Assembly (NCBI GenBank): GCA_028826165.1
Contig: JAPDFW010000065.1
Location: 372,001-436,000 of the forward strand
Length of the DNA: 64,000 nucleotides
DNA from: Anaeramoeba ignava
Taxonomy: Eukaryota > Metamonada > Anaeramoebidae
Direction: 5' to 3'
The notes beneath the pieces were generated by a model that worked only from the letters and a program-made list of their open reading frames with translations, was not told the DNA's origin and ran no database searches. The position numbers and the translations under genes were made by a program. Shown here piece after piece: positions 11,321-22,890 of this stretch (the first letter of the stretch is position 1; each line of letters opens with the position of its first letter).

Positions 11321-11351
11321 TGCCCCCAAACCATTTTTCATTTTGTGGGCA
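11321..11351. other. GC-rich imperfect hairpin
   Basis: TGCCCCCAAA pairs with TTTTGTGGGCA as TGCCC/GGGCA plus CAAA/TTTG around one mismatch, with an 11-base loop. It stands between the stop of locus C and the small gene at 11414. It is striking only because the surroundings are nearly pure A/T. Function unknown. Confidence 0.35.
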
Positions 11352-11413
11352 AATTCAAAAAATTTAAATAAAAATTTAAATAAATAAAAAAAAAAAAATA
11401 AAAATAAAAACAA

Positions 11414-11710
11414 ATGGAAGATGATTTATTTTCTTCAATTTATGTTTTAGAACATGCTTGTGTTTATGAATTACATGAAGTTGTTTCTTTTATTTCAAAT
11501 CGTTATCCAGAATTAGAAACAATGATTTTTTTTCAAGAAGAAACAAAACAACTTCTTACTCTTTATAATTTATTACTTGTTAATAAAAGAGAAGATTTTG
11601 AAAAATTTAAAAATAAATTAAATTTTATTAAAAATCAAAATACAAAAGCTTTTATTCAAGAACAAGTAATATATTTTAATTCTCAATATAATTTAAAAAC
11701 AAATTTATAA
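11414..11710 (+). CDS. Small hypothetical protein (98 aa)
   Basis: The open frame begins with an ATG after an A-rich leader and encodes MEDDLFSSIYVLEHACVYEL, then a mostly helical, slightly acidic protein. I do not recognise a family and see no signal peptide or membrane segment. Codon use is as AT-rich as its neighbours. The last 15 codons (VIYFNSQYNLKTNL and stop) and the following bases match the repeat unit of the tandem array downstream, so the array includes the gene's own 3' end. It may be a complete small gene or a terminal exon. Confidence 0.5.
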   Translation: MEDDLFSSIYVLEHACVYELHEVVSFISNRYPELETMIFFQEETKQLLTLYNLLLVNKREDFEKFKNKLNFIKNQNTKAFIQEQVIYFNSQYNLKTNL

Positions 11711-13640
11711 CTCAATTTAAATAATTTAAATTTAAAATTATTTATAAAAATTTGAATAAAAAATTTAAATCAAAATAAAAAAAGAATAAAACATATTATA
11801 TTTAATATTAAGTAATATATTTTAATTCCCAATATAATTTAAAAACAAATTTATAATTTAATTAAATAATTTATATTTAAAAATTATTTATAAAAATTTG
11901 AATAAAATTTAAATAAAAATAAAAAGAATAAAACATATTATATTTAATTTAAATAATATATTTTAATTCCTAATATAATTTAAAAACAAATTTATAATTT
12001 AATTAAATAATTTATATTAAAAATTATTTATAAAAATTTGGATAAAATTTAATTAAAAATAAAAAGAATAAAACATATTATATTTAATATTAAATAATAT
12101 ATTTTAATTCCCAATATAATTTAAAAACAAATTTATAACTTAATTTAATAATTTAAATTTAAAATTATTTATATAAAATTTAAATAAAAATTAAATATAA
12201 ATAAAAAAAAGAATAAAACCTATTATATTTAATACTAAATAATATATTTTAATTCCTAATATAATTTTAAAACAAATTTATAACTCAATTAAATAATTTA
12301 AATTTAAAATTATTATTATAAATTTAAATAAAAAATTATAATTAAAAATAAAAAGAATAAAACATATTATATTTAATATTAAATAATATATTTTAATTCC
12401 CAATATAATTTAAAAACAAATATATAACTTAATTTAAATAATTTATATTTAAAATTATTATTAAAAATTTGGATAAAAATTTAAATAAAAAAATAAAAAG
12501 AATAAAACATATTATATTTAATATTAAGTAATATATTTTAATTCCCAATATAATTTTAAAACAAATTTATAACTCAATTAAATAATTTAAATTCAAAATT
12601 ATTTATAAAAATTTAAATAAAATTTTAATTAAAATAAAAAGAATAAAACATATTATATTTAATATTAAATAATATATTTTAATTCCAAATATAATTTAAA
12701 AACAAATTTATAATTTAATTAAATAATTTATATTTAAAAATTATTATTAAAAATTTGAATAAAATTTAAATAAAAATAAAAAAAGAATAAAACATATTAT
12801 ATTTAATATTAAATAATATATTTTAATTCCCAATATAATTTCCAAAACAAATCTATAACTCAATTAAATAATTTATATTTAAAATTATTATTAAAAATTT
12901 GAATAAAAATTAAATATAAAATAAAAAAAAGAATAAAACCTATTATATTTAATATTAAGTAATATATTTTAATTCCTAATATAATTTGAAAACAAATTTA
13001 TAATTTAATTAAATAATTTATATTTAAAAATTATTTATAAAAATTTAAATAAAAATAAATATAAATAAAAAAAGAATAAAACATATTATATTTAATATTA
13101 AATAATATATTTTAATTCCCAATATAATTTTAAAAACAAATTTATAACTCAATTAAATAATTTAATTTTAAAATTATTATTATAAATTTGAATAACAATT
13201 AAATTAAAAATAAAAAGAATAAAACATATTATATTTAATATTAAATAATATATTTTAATTCCCAATATAATTTTTAAAACAAATTTATAACTCAATTAAA
13301 TAATTTATATTTAAAATTATTATTAAAAATTTGAATAAAAATTAAATATAAATAAAAAGAATAAAACCTATTATATTTAATATTAAGTAATATATTTTAA
13401 TTCCCAATATAATTTCCAAAACAAATCTATAATTCAATTAAATAATTTATATTTAAAATTATTTATAAAAATTTGAATAATAATTTAAATAAAAATAAAA
13501 AGAATAAAACCTATTATAATTTAATATTAAATAATATATTTTAATTCCTAATATAATTTCCGAAAACAAATTTATAATTTAATTAAATAATTTATATTTA
13601 AAATTATTTATAAAAATTTAAATAAAAATTTTATTTAAAA
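11665..13640. repeat. Tandem array 2, about 143-bp period, at least 13 copies
   Basis: The marker ACATATTATATTTAAT (or ACCTATTATATTTAAT) recurs near 11791, 11933, 12073, 12218, 12362, 12508, 12649, 12792, 12939, 13081, 13224, 13367 and 13509, a spacing of 140-147 bp. Each unit also carries AATATATTTTAATTCCCAAT and AAACAAATTTATAACTCAAT. The latter two also form the last codons of the 98-aa gene, which is the most 5' copy. Confidence 0.92.
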
Positions 13641-14289
13641 TGAAAAAGATAAATTATATAAACGATCCAGAAAAATGGGAAATATGATTAATATATATTT
13701 TTGAAAACAAATATAATTAATTAAATATTTTAGAATATAATTCAAGTTAAAAATTTTTGAATTTGGTTCATCAAATTGTTAAAAGAATAAAACATAAGAA
13801 ACAAATTTTCGAAATGATTTTTTTCTTCAATAATTTAAAAAACAAATTTAGAAATAAATTTTAAATTTTTATTAAGTTTAAAAATTTAATTTTCAAAATT
13901 TTATAAAAATGAAGAAAATTTTAAATGATATATAAAATCCAGAAAAATGGGAAATATGATTATCAACATAGAACAAATAAAATTCAAAAATTGTAATTAA
14001 TTTCTTTTTAATATTTCATTTTTAGTTTTTAAGAAATTAAAATAATTTTTCAATTAAATTTTTAGAACAAAACAAAAAAGGAAATAACTTTAAATAGTTT
14101 ATTAAGTTTATCCAATTTTCAAAATAGAAATTAAAATGAATTTATAAATTAAAATTAATTTATAAAATTGAAATTAAAATTTCTTTTTAATTTTCGGATA
14201 AAAGTTTTAAAATTAAAAATAATTTTTCAAATTAAATTTTTAGAAACAAAACAGAAAAAGGAAAATGAATCTCTTCTTCTTAATCCCAA
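13641..14289. other. AT-rich non-coding stretch with a diverged duplication
   Basis: No credible open frame. The phrase ATCCAGAAAAATGGGAAATA occurs at about 13666 and 13938, and a stretch ending in a TTTTTAGAACAAAACA-like phrase occurs near 14064 and 14240, suggesting old partial duplication. A 5' exon of the Myb gene could lie here, but I cannot define one. Confidence 0.4.
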
Positions 14290-14669
14290 TCTTAAAATTA
14301 AAATTAAAATTAAAATTAAAATTAAAAATTAAAATTAAAATTAAAATTAAAAATTAAAATTAAAATTAAAATTATAATTAAAATTCATTTATAAAATAAA
14401 ATTAAAATTAAAATTAAAATTAAAATTATAATTAAAATCAAAATTAAAATCAAATTTAAAATTAAAATCAATATTTAAATTAAAATTAAAATTAAAATCG
14501 GATAAAAATTAAATTTAAAATTAATATTGAAATTAAAATCAAAATTAAAATCAAAATTAAAATTAAAATCAATATTTAAATTAAAATTAAAATTAAAATC
14601 GGATAAAAATTAAATTTAAAATTAAAATCAAAATCGGATAAAAATTAAAATTAATATTAAAATTAAAAG
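14290..14669. repeat. AAAATT microsatellite, probable intron of the Myb gene
   Basis: AAAATT units are mixed with two or three copies of ATCGGATAAAAATTAAATTT. It ends in AATTAAAAG directly before the first readable codons of the Myb gene, as an intron acceptor would. No clear GT donor was found upstream, so the intron call is tentative. Confidence 0.55.
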
Positions 14670-15737
14670 ATGATGAATATCTTCCATTCCCAGTTTCATT
14701 CGAAAAATCAATCCAATTCAGAAAAGAAATTACTCAAAAATTAATCGAAAATACAAGATACTTAAGAAGTTTACAAGAACAAACATCAGTCTACACACAA
14801 CAAATCCAATTCAAAAATCAAGAAGACAAAAAAAATAAAATGGAAAATCAATACGAAAAAATAAACGGAAAATTTGATGAAACAAATAAAGAAAACGAAA
14901 AAACAAAAGAAAAAGGCTCCAAATCGAAAAAAAATAAACAAAACACAAACACGAAAAAAAAAGAAACAAACGATAACCGAAAAAAGGGGAAAACAAAAGC
15001 CAAAACAAAAAAAAAACCGAATGCAAAAAACAAAAAACCACCAAATTCAACAAAAAGAAAGAAAAATCAGACACAAACAAAGCCAAAAGGAGAAGAAAAC
15101 ATATCAATCACGAGGAGGAACATGGTCGATGGAAGAAACATATCAGCTTATCGAGGGGGTAAGAAGGTATGGAGTTGGAAGATGGTCTTTGGTTCGGGAT
15201 GATCCAAAAATTCGGATCGGATCTCATCGAACAAACCACGATTTATGTAATAAATGGCGAAACCTAACATCAAGAAGCCACGATGAAGATTTCAAGAAAT
15301 TTATCACAGAAGCAATCAACCAGAAGCATCCTGTTGTTTACCATGGAAATGACAGCGCTGAGATTACAGACGATGATATTGAAAAAAAATCCGATTTTTT
15401 GGATTCTTCTTTTGATAATCAAGATATTAAAAGAACAAAAAAATCCAATAAGAAAAATCCCCAAAATAAAATAGATCTTCCAAATGAGATTTTTGAGAGG
15501 CAAATTGAAGCTTTGGAACAACAACAAAATGAAAATTTGGTTGAGCAAAATTTTGTTATCAATCAAAATTCACGTCAATTTGAAAAGGATTTAATTCAAA
15601 AAAATCAAGATCAAAAGAATAATCAAAAATTAGCAGTTGATGTTGTATTTGAAAAAGAGAATGATTCACAATCAAATTTTGCAGAAAATTTTGAGAAGAA
15701 AGAAGAAGAAGAAGAAGAAAAAGAGAAAATGAATTAA
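14670..15737 (+). CDS. Telobox Myb/SANT-domain protein, 5' end and one frame break unresolved
   Basis: The clear part is one Myb/SANT repeat at about 15108-15285: TWSMEETYQLIEGVRRYGVG, RWSLV and NHDLCNKWRNLTSR. The last block resembles the telobox (VDLKDKWRNL) of telomere-repeat-binding proteins, so a telomeric or promoter DNA-binding role is likely. Upstream, from 14670, another frame reads DEYLPFPVSFEKS and then a long Lys/Asn-rich stretch; this frame must join the Myb frame somewhere between about 14863 and 15105. That interval has no GT donor, so a one-base slip in one of its A-runs is the simplest reading. The C-terminus is acidic (EKKEEEEEEKEK). The start codon was not found. Confidence 0.75.
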
Positions 15738-15882
15738 TTTGTTTTTTTTGTTTTTTTTTTTGAATTGAATTAAAAAATTAAAAATAAAAAAAAGTGGAAC
15801 AAAATTTAATTTAAATTTAGATTTTTAATTTAAATTTTTTGCTTTTTTTTATTTGCTTTGGAAATTGTTATAAAAAAAAATA

Positions 15883-18360
15883 TTAATTATCTAATCGATA
15901 AAAACATATTGATTGATCATCAGAAACGGAAACTAATTGTTGACCAAGAGGATCAAAACAAATATCACAAACTTGATCTTTATGAGAATCAAAAAAATGC
16001 AAGTTTTCAAAATTGCGAATATCCCAAACTTTAACAGATTTATCACTTGAACCTGTAGCAAAAATTGGAGCAGAAGGATGGAAAGCAGAAGTGAGGACCC
16101 AAGACTTGTGTGCGGAGATTGTGTTAATAGGAGTATCAGAATGGTGATAATCAAAGAGCCTAACTTGACCATCTTCAGAAGTTGTTAATAATAAAAGTGA
16201 ATCTTGAGAGAAACATAGCGAGCGTATCCCCATTGCATGAGCCTCAAATTTAGCAAAATACTCGCCAGTCTCCACATCGAAAATCGTCACAATTCCGTTC
16301 TCTGCTCCGCATCCTATTAGCTTTCCGTTTGGACTGAATTTTGCTGATAAAAGAAATTTTGCATCGCTGTCAAGTGTTCGCATTAATTTATTTGTTTGTG
16401 TCCCGAATAGATCTAGTTTCCCGTTATCCCGTCCGCATAATAATACTTCATCCCCTCCGTTAATGTCAAGCATCCATGGCTGATATGAATTCTCAAGCTC
16501 AATAATCGTTGGTGTTGTGTTGTTTTTTAAATCCCATTTTCGAAGTGTTCCATCAAATGAACTTGAAAAAATATCTTTTTATAAATAATTTTATATTTTA
16601 TAAATAATTTTATAAATAATTTTATATTTTATAAATAATTTTATAAATAATTTTATAAATAATTTTATAAATAATTTTATAATTAATTTTATAAATAATT
16701 TTATAAATAATTTTATAAATAATTTTATAATTAATTTTATAAATAATTTTATAAATAATTTAATAAATAATTTTATAAATAATTTTATAAATAATTTTAT
16801 AATTAATTTTATAAATAATTTTATATTTTATAAATAATTTAATAAATAATTTTATAAATAATTTTATAAATAATTTTATTAATAATTTTATAAATAATTT
16901 TTTAATTTTATATTTAATTTAATAAATAATTTTATAAATAATTTTATATTTAATTTTATAAATAATTTTATAAATAATTTTATATTTAATTTTATAAATA
17001 ATTTTATAAATAATTTTATAAATAATTTTATAAATAATTTTATAAATAATTTTATAAATAATTTTATAAATAATTTTATATTTATAATTTAATAAATAAT
17101 TTTATAAATAATTTTATAAATAATTTTATAATTAATTTTATAAATAATTTTATAATTAATTTTATAAATAATTTTATAAATAATTTTATAAATAATTTTA
17201 TAAATAATTTTATATTTAATTTTATAAATAATTTTATAAATAATTTTATAAATAATTTTATAAATAATTTTATATTTAATTTTATATTTAATTTTATAAA
17301 TAATTTTATTAATAATTTTATAAATAATTTTATTAATAATTTTATAAATAATTTTATAAATAATTTTATAAATAATTTTATAAATAATTTTATAAATAAT
17401 TTTATAAATAATTTTATAAATAATTTTATAAATAATTTTATAAATAATTTTATAAATAATTTTATAAATAATTTTATAAATAATTTTATAAATAATTTTA
17501 TAAATAATTTTATAAATAATTTTATAAATAATTTTATAAATAATTTTATAAATAATTTTATAAATAATTTTATAAATAATTTTATAAATAATTTTATAAA
17601 TAATTTTATAAATAATTTTATAAATAATTTTATAAATAATTTTATATTTAATTTTATAATTAATTTTATAAATAATTTTATAAATAATTTTATATTTAAT
17701 TTTATAAATAATTTTATAAATAATTTTATAAATAATTTTATAAATAATTTTATAAATAATTTTATAAATAATTTTATAATTAATTTTATATTTAATTTTA
17801 TAAATAATTTTATATTTAATTTTATAATTAATTTTATAATTAATTTTATATTTAATTTTATAAATAATTGTTTTAAATTTTGTTTTAAATTTTATAAATA
17901 ATTTTATAAATAATTTTATAAATAATTTTATAAATAATTTTATAAATAATTTAATAAATAATTTTATAAATAATTTTATAAATAATTTTTAAATTGTTTT
18001 AAATTATTTTAATTTTAATTTTATAAATAATTTTATAAATAATTTAATAAATAATTTTATAAATAATTTTGTTTTAAATTTTGTTTTAAATTTTGTTTTA
18101 AATTTTGTTTTAAATTTTGTTTTAAATTTTGTTTTAAATATTATAAATATAAAGTACATTCTGCTTGTTTTGAAACTGCTAAAGAAATAACACCTAATTC
18201 ATGACCAGTTAAAGTATTTAAAGGACTATCTGATGTTGAACCATTCCAAGTTTTAATAGTAGAATCACAAGAACCTGTTAATAATAAATTATTTTCTGCC
18301 CATTTTACTGTCCAAATTCCATCATTATGTGCTTTTGTAATTGCTTTTAAGAACAGACAT
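15883..18360 (-). CDS. SKI8/WDR61-like WD40 protein, 2 exons
   Basis: A WD40 propeller subunit of the Ski mRNA-decay complex, and of PAF1C in animals. Exon 1 (18360-18158) encodes KAHNDGIWTVKWAENN, LLTGSCDSTIKTW and GHELGVISLAVS. A 1,583-nt intron follows. Exon 2 (16574-15883) continues SSSFDGTLRKWDL, GHAMPIRSL-like HAMGIRSLCFSQDS, HKSWVLTSAFHPS, SSDKSVKVWDIR and VSVSDDQSICFYRLDN. These match WDR61 blocks in order. The junction GAAT/GTACTT to AAAAG/ATATT keeps phase. The only ATG (18360) is in frame with the domain only if one A of the four-A run at 18345-18348 is dropped; the upstream 100 bp holds no donor, so a one-base error is suspected. Confidence 0.87.
16575..18157. repeat. 1.58-kb microsatellite intron of the SKI8-like gene
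   Basis: Nearly the whole intron is repeats of AATAATTTTATA (with ATATTTAAT, ATTAATTTT and, near the 5' splice site, TTTTGTTTTAAA variants), more than 100 units. On the sense (minus) strand the main unit has neither GT nor AG. Confidence 0.9.
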
Positions 18361-18423
18361 AAAAAAATTGAAAATAAAAAAATGAAAAAAAAAATTTAAT
18401 TTTATTTTTTTAAAAATATTTTT

Positions 18424-18449
18424 TTCATTTTTTTTCCTTTTTCTCTTTT
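18424..18449 (+). promoter_or_regulatory. T-rich upstream element between SKI8 and ENY2
   Basis: TTCATTTTTTTTCC followed by TTTTTCTCTTTT stands about 12 bases before the ENY2 ATG, the same core as upstream of other genes here. The two divergent genes are only about 100 bp apart, so it may serve both. Inferred. Confidence 0.35.
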
Positions 18450-18460
18450 AATTTTTTAAA

Positions 18461-18856
18461 ATGAATAGAAGAAAAAAAAATCCTCAAAAAAATAAAAAGA
18501 AAAATCCTCAAAATCAAAATCAAAAATTAATTCAAAATAATCAACAAATTTTTGATAAACAAATACAAGAAAAACCAGAAGAATTTTTTGATAAATTAAA
18601 ATTTCAATTTGAAAATTCAAAAGAAAAAAAAAATATTGAAGAAACGTTTAGAAAAAAATTAATTGAATCAAATTGGAAACAAAAAATGGAAACTTTTTGT
18701 AATGAATTAATTGAATCAAAAGGAATTTCAAATATTTCAAAAGAAAAAATTCTAAAAAAAATGATTTTTGAAGGTCAATTAAATGTTCCTTTAGAATTAA
18801 GAAATGAACTTGAATCATCAATTAGAAGTTTTCTTGAAACAATTCAAATGAATTAA
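18461..18856 (+). CDS. ENY2/Sus1-like subunit of SAGA and TREX-2 (131 aa)
   Basis: After a Lys/Asn/Gln-rich leader of about 50 residues, residues 62-129 follow the ENY2 pattern: FRKKLIESNWKQKMETFCNE, LIESKGISNISKEKIL, and a closing VPLELRNELESSIRSFL. In ENY2 the equivalent blocks are L-x-x-KLIECGWK, a CK-E-I-x-x-KG segment and VP-x-x-V-K-x-EL-x-x-RIRTFL. Family knowledge: a five-helix protein that wraps around Sgf11 in the SAGA deubiquitinase module and around Sac3/GANP in the mRNA-export complex, in the nucleus. The basic N-terminal extension is longer than the usual start. It is divergent with the SKI8-like gene. Confidence 0.82.
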   Translation: MNRRKKNPQKNKKKNPQNQNQKLIQNNQQIFDKQIQEKPEEFFDKLKFQFENSKEKKNIEETFRKKLIESNWKQKMETFCNELIESKGISNISKEKILKKMIFEGQLNVPLELRNELESSIRSFLETIQMN

Positions 18857-18889
18857 TTATTTTTATTTTTGTTTTATTTTCTTTTTTTT

Positions 18890-19880
18890 TTGTATTCCAT
18901 TTTAATACAATTAAATAAAAAGAATGAAAATAGATTTAATTTAATATTTAATTTAATAATTGATTTAAAAATATAATTTAATATTTAATTTTATTATTAA
19001 AATAATAATTTAATGTTTTAGATTTAAATATTTTATTATTTAAATATTTAACATATAAATATAAAAAATAAGAATAGATTTAATTTAATATTTAATTTTA
19101 TGTTTAAAATAATAATTTAATGTTTTAGATTTAAATATTTTATTATTTAAATATTTAACATATAAATATAAAAAATGAGAATATATTTAATTTAATATTT
19201 AATTTATAAATTAATTTAAAAATATAATTTAATATTTAATTTTATTATTAAAATAATAATTTAATGTTTTAGATTTAAATATTTTATTATTTAAATATTT
19301 AACATATAAATATAAAAAAATAAGAATAGGTTTAATTTAATATTTAATTTATAAATTAATTTAAAAATATAATTTAATATTTAATTTTATTATTAAAATA
19401 ATAATTTAATGTTTTAGATTTAAATATTTTATTATTTAAAAATTTAAACATAAAAAATATAAAAAATAAGAATAGATTTAATTTAATATTTAATTTGTAA
19501 ATTAATTTAAAAATATAATTTAATATTTAATTTTATGTTTAAAATGATAATTTATTGTTTTTAAATTTAAATATTTTATTATTTAAATATTTAACATATA
19601 AATATAAAAAAATAAGAATAGATTTAATTTAATATTTAATTTATAAATTAATTTAAAAATATAATTTAATATTTAATTTTATTGTGTTAAAATAATAATT
19701 TAATGTTTTAGATTTAAATATTTTATTATTTAAATATTTAACATAAAAATATAAAAAATAAGAATAGATTTAATTTAATATTCAATTTATAAATTAATTT
19801 AAAAATATAATTTAATATTTAATTTTATTATTAAAATAATAATTTATTGTTTTAGATTTAAATATTTTATTATTTAAAAA
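18890..19880. repeat. Tandem array 3, about 144-bp period, seven copies
   Basis: The marker TTTAATGTTTTAGATTTAAA or close variants recurs near 19011, 19118, 19262, 19408, 19550, 19701 and 19845. Spacing is 142-151 bp apart from one short copy (107 bp). From 19881 to about 20225 the sequence is plain A/T-rich with no gene seen; a T-rich promoter-like element of the locus A type follows at 20227-20249. Confidence 0.9.
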
Positions 19881-20310
19881 TATTTTGAAAATTGATTTTT
19901 TTGAAATTAAAATTTTATCTTTTTTTTTGAATTAAATTGAATTAATATTAATTTGGAAATTTGTTTTTAAAATTTAAATTTATTAATAATTTTTAAATTC
20001 CAAAAAAAAAAAATTAAATTAAAAATTAAATTAAAATAATTTTCCTTTTTTTTTAATAAAAAAAATTAATAAAAAATAATAATAATTTATTAATAAATTA
20101 ATTTAAAATAATAAATTAAAAAGAAAATTAAATTAATTATTAATTTAAATTTATTCTCATTTTTTATATTTTTATTTATTTTCAAAATCCACTTTTTTTA
20201 TTTAAATTTTTTTTTTAAATTTTTTTTTCATTTTTTTCCTTTTTTTTTTAAAAACAAAAAACAAAAAACAAAAAACAAACAAAAACACAAAAAACAAACA
20301 AAAACACAAA

Positions 20311-21992
20311 ATGGATAATGATAATAATAATAACCAAATTGAAAATGCAAATCAAATTCAAAATCAAAATGAAAATGAAATGAAAAATTTAGAAAAAAAA
20401 GTAACAAAAAATTTAATTAAAGATTATTCAAACCTTTTAATTGGAAATTCATTTAAAGATTTTTCAATTTTTGTTGAGAATGGATCAAATCCTTTTGAAA
20501 TTAAAGTTCATAAATCAATTTTATCTTCAAGATCTCCTTTTTTTGATAAGTTTTTAAGAGAACAAAATGAGATTGATAAAATTTTTTTAAATCAATTTAA
20601 TAAAAAAGAAATGGAATCAATTTTGAGTTATATTTATTATGGAAATATTCCTTTTGAGAATCAAGAAAATCTTATTCAATTATTGGAAATTTCAATTTAT
20701 TTTAAATTAAATTTATTGAAAGAAATTATTCAAAAAAAAATTTCAAATTCAATTAATTATTCAAATTTTTTCCAATTTTTATTCCAAAATCGAAATTTAA
20801 AATCAAATGAAATTGAAATAAAATGTTTTGAATTAATAAATCAAAATTTTTCCCAAATTCAGAATAATGAGAATTTATTCAATTTAACTAAAGAAGAAAT
20901 TATCAAATTTATTCAATTTAAACAAGAAAAAAAAGAAATTTTTCAATTTGATTTTTTTCAATTTTTAAATAATTGGATTGAAAAAAGAAATAAGAGATTA
21001 AAAGGAAAGAAAGAAAAAGAAATTGAAATTGAAAAGAAAAGATTATTTCATTCTTTTTTTTCATTATTTGATAAAGATTCAATTTCAAAACAAGATTTTG
21101 ATAAATTAAAAACAATTTGATATTTTTCTTCCAAATTCTTTTTTAATTGATATTCAAAAAACTATTTTTCAAATTCAAGATCAAGAAAATCAAACAAAAA
21201 TTAAAAGAAGAGATAAAAGAATCAAATCATTTCAATCTGAAAACCAAATCCAAAAAGAGGAAATTGATAATAAAGAAAAGAATATTCAAAATCTAAAATC
21301 AGAAAATGAGAAAAGAAAGATAATATTCTCAAACAAAAAGATGAAGAAATACAAAATCTTAAATTATCAATTGAGAAATCAAAACAAAATCAAAATAAAT
21401 TATTGAATATTTTTCAGATTCAATAATTATTCGAGATATTGAATATGTTAAGAAATTAAAAGAATGGATAAATGATGATGAATTTTTATAAAATGAAAAA
21501 AGGATTTTCAGTAAAAAAAGATGGATTTACAGGAAATAAATGGCATTCAATTTGTGATAATAAAGGAAAAACATTAGTTATTATCAAAACAAAAGAAAAT
21601 TATATTTTTGGAGGATTTACTCAAGTTGGATTTACAACTGATAAATCAAAATGGAAAGAAAAAGATATCAATAAAAGAAATGGGTTTATTCCAGATAAAA
21701 ATGCATTTCTCTTTTCATTAAGAAATGATAAAGGAGATAGAAAACCAGAGAAATTTCCAATTAAAAAGGAGAAGAACAAACAGCAATTTATTATGATTTA
21801 GATAGTGGTCCATGTTTTGGAAGAAGTGGAGGAATTTGGTTAAATTATGATTTTTCACCTTTTGTAACAAGTTGTGGTGAATTTTATACTAATCCTAAAG
21901 GAATTGAACCAAATTCAAATGAAGCTAAAAGTTATTTAGCTGGTTCTTATGATGAATGGAAAGTTGATGAAATTGAAACTTATTTCATTTAA
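20311..21992 (+). pseudogene. BTB-BACK-coiled-coil-TLDc, locus D, multiply frameshifted
   Basis: The BTB-BACK half (20311-21120) is close to loci A and B (KVHKSILSSRSPFFDKF, SILSYIYYGNI), then breaks after KLKTI. Against A, B and E, small indels lie near 21105-21118, 21308-21318, 21405-21415, 21478-21488 and 21765-21775, so TLDc (GKTLVIIKTKENYIFGGFTQ to SYLAGSYDEWKVDEIETYFI) is spread over several frames. At least four breaks make a functional protein unlikely. The TLDc half and the 3' flank are of the locus A/E type. It could serve as a donor of sequence for active copies; that is inference. Confidence 0.82.
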
Positions 21993-22890
21993 AAATTATT
22001 TTTCATTTTTTCTTTCAAAATTCAATTCAATTTTAATTTACTTTAAATCAAATTAAATTATTCAAATTAATAAATAAAAAACAAATCCAATTTAAAAAAT
22101 TTAAATTTTAATTAAAAAATATTATTAAAAATATGATTAAATATGAAAAATTGTTTTTTGAAGATAATAAACCAAAATAAAAATTGAAAATAGAAATTAA
22201 TAATAATTAAATTTAAATTATTTATTATTAAATAAATTAATAAAGAATTCAATTAAAATTTATTATTAAAAATTTATTAAATCAAGAAATATTTAAAACA
22301 AAACAAAATTTTCCAATTTAAAAATTTATTTTCAATATATTTTATTATAATTAAAATTGAATAATAAATAATCAAAAATATTTTAAATAAAGAAATATTG
22401 ATAAAATATATATTTAATATTCTTTATTTAAATTTGAAATAAATTAATTAAAATATTTTATTAATTTTAAAATATTTAAATATTCTTTATTTAAATTTTG
22501 AAATAAATTAATTAAAATATTTTTTATCAATTTTATTTAAATTTTTGAAATAAATTTTAAATTATTTTAAATAAAGAAATATTATTTAAAATAAAAAAAT
22601 ATATAAAATAAAATTAATTTCCAATTTAAATATTTATTATTCTTTATTTAAATTTTGAAATAAATTAATTAAAATATTTTATTAATTTTATTAAATTTTT
22701 GGGAATAATTTTATATTATTTTAAATAAAGAAATATTAATAAAATATATAAAATAAAATTAATTTTATCAATTTTATTAAAATTAATTTTATATTATTTT
22801 AAATAAAGAAATATTGATAAAATATTTATTATTCTTTATTTAAATTTTTATTTTTCATTTTTTTCATTTTTTTTCATTTTTATTTTAAAA
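21993..22890. repeat. 3' flank of locus D, duplicated at E and A; degenerate repeats
   Basis: About 490 bases after the stop (AAAAATTATTTTTCATTTTT onward) are nearly identical to the sequence after locus E (24355 onward) and to the reverse complement of 1160-1650 after locus A. From about 22400 on, phrases with ATTCTTTATTTAAATTTTGA recur at irregular spacing and resemble array 1 in reverse. No gene seen. Confidence 0.8.

Noticed and set aside
11665-13640. CRISPR-like array
   Set aside because: The units are about 143 bp of continuous A/T-rich tandem repeat without short repeats separated by unique spacers, and the genome is eukaryotic.
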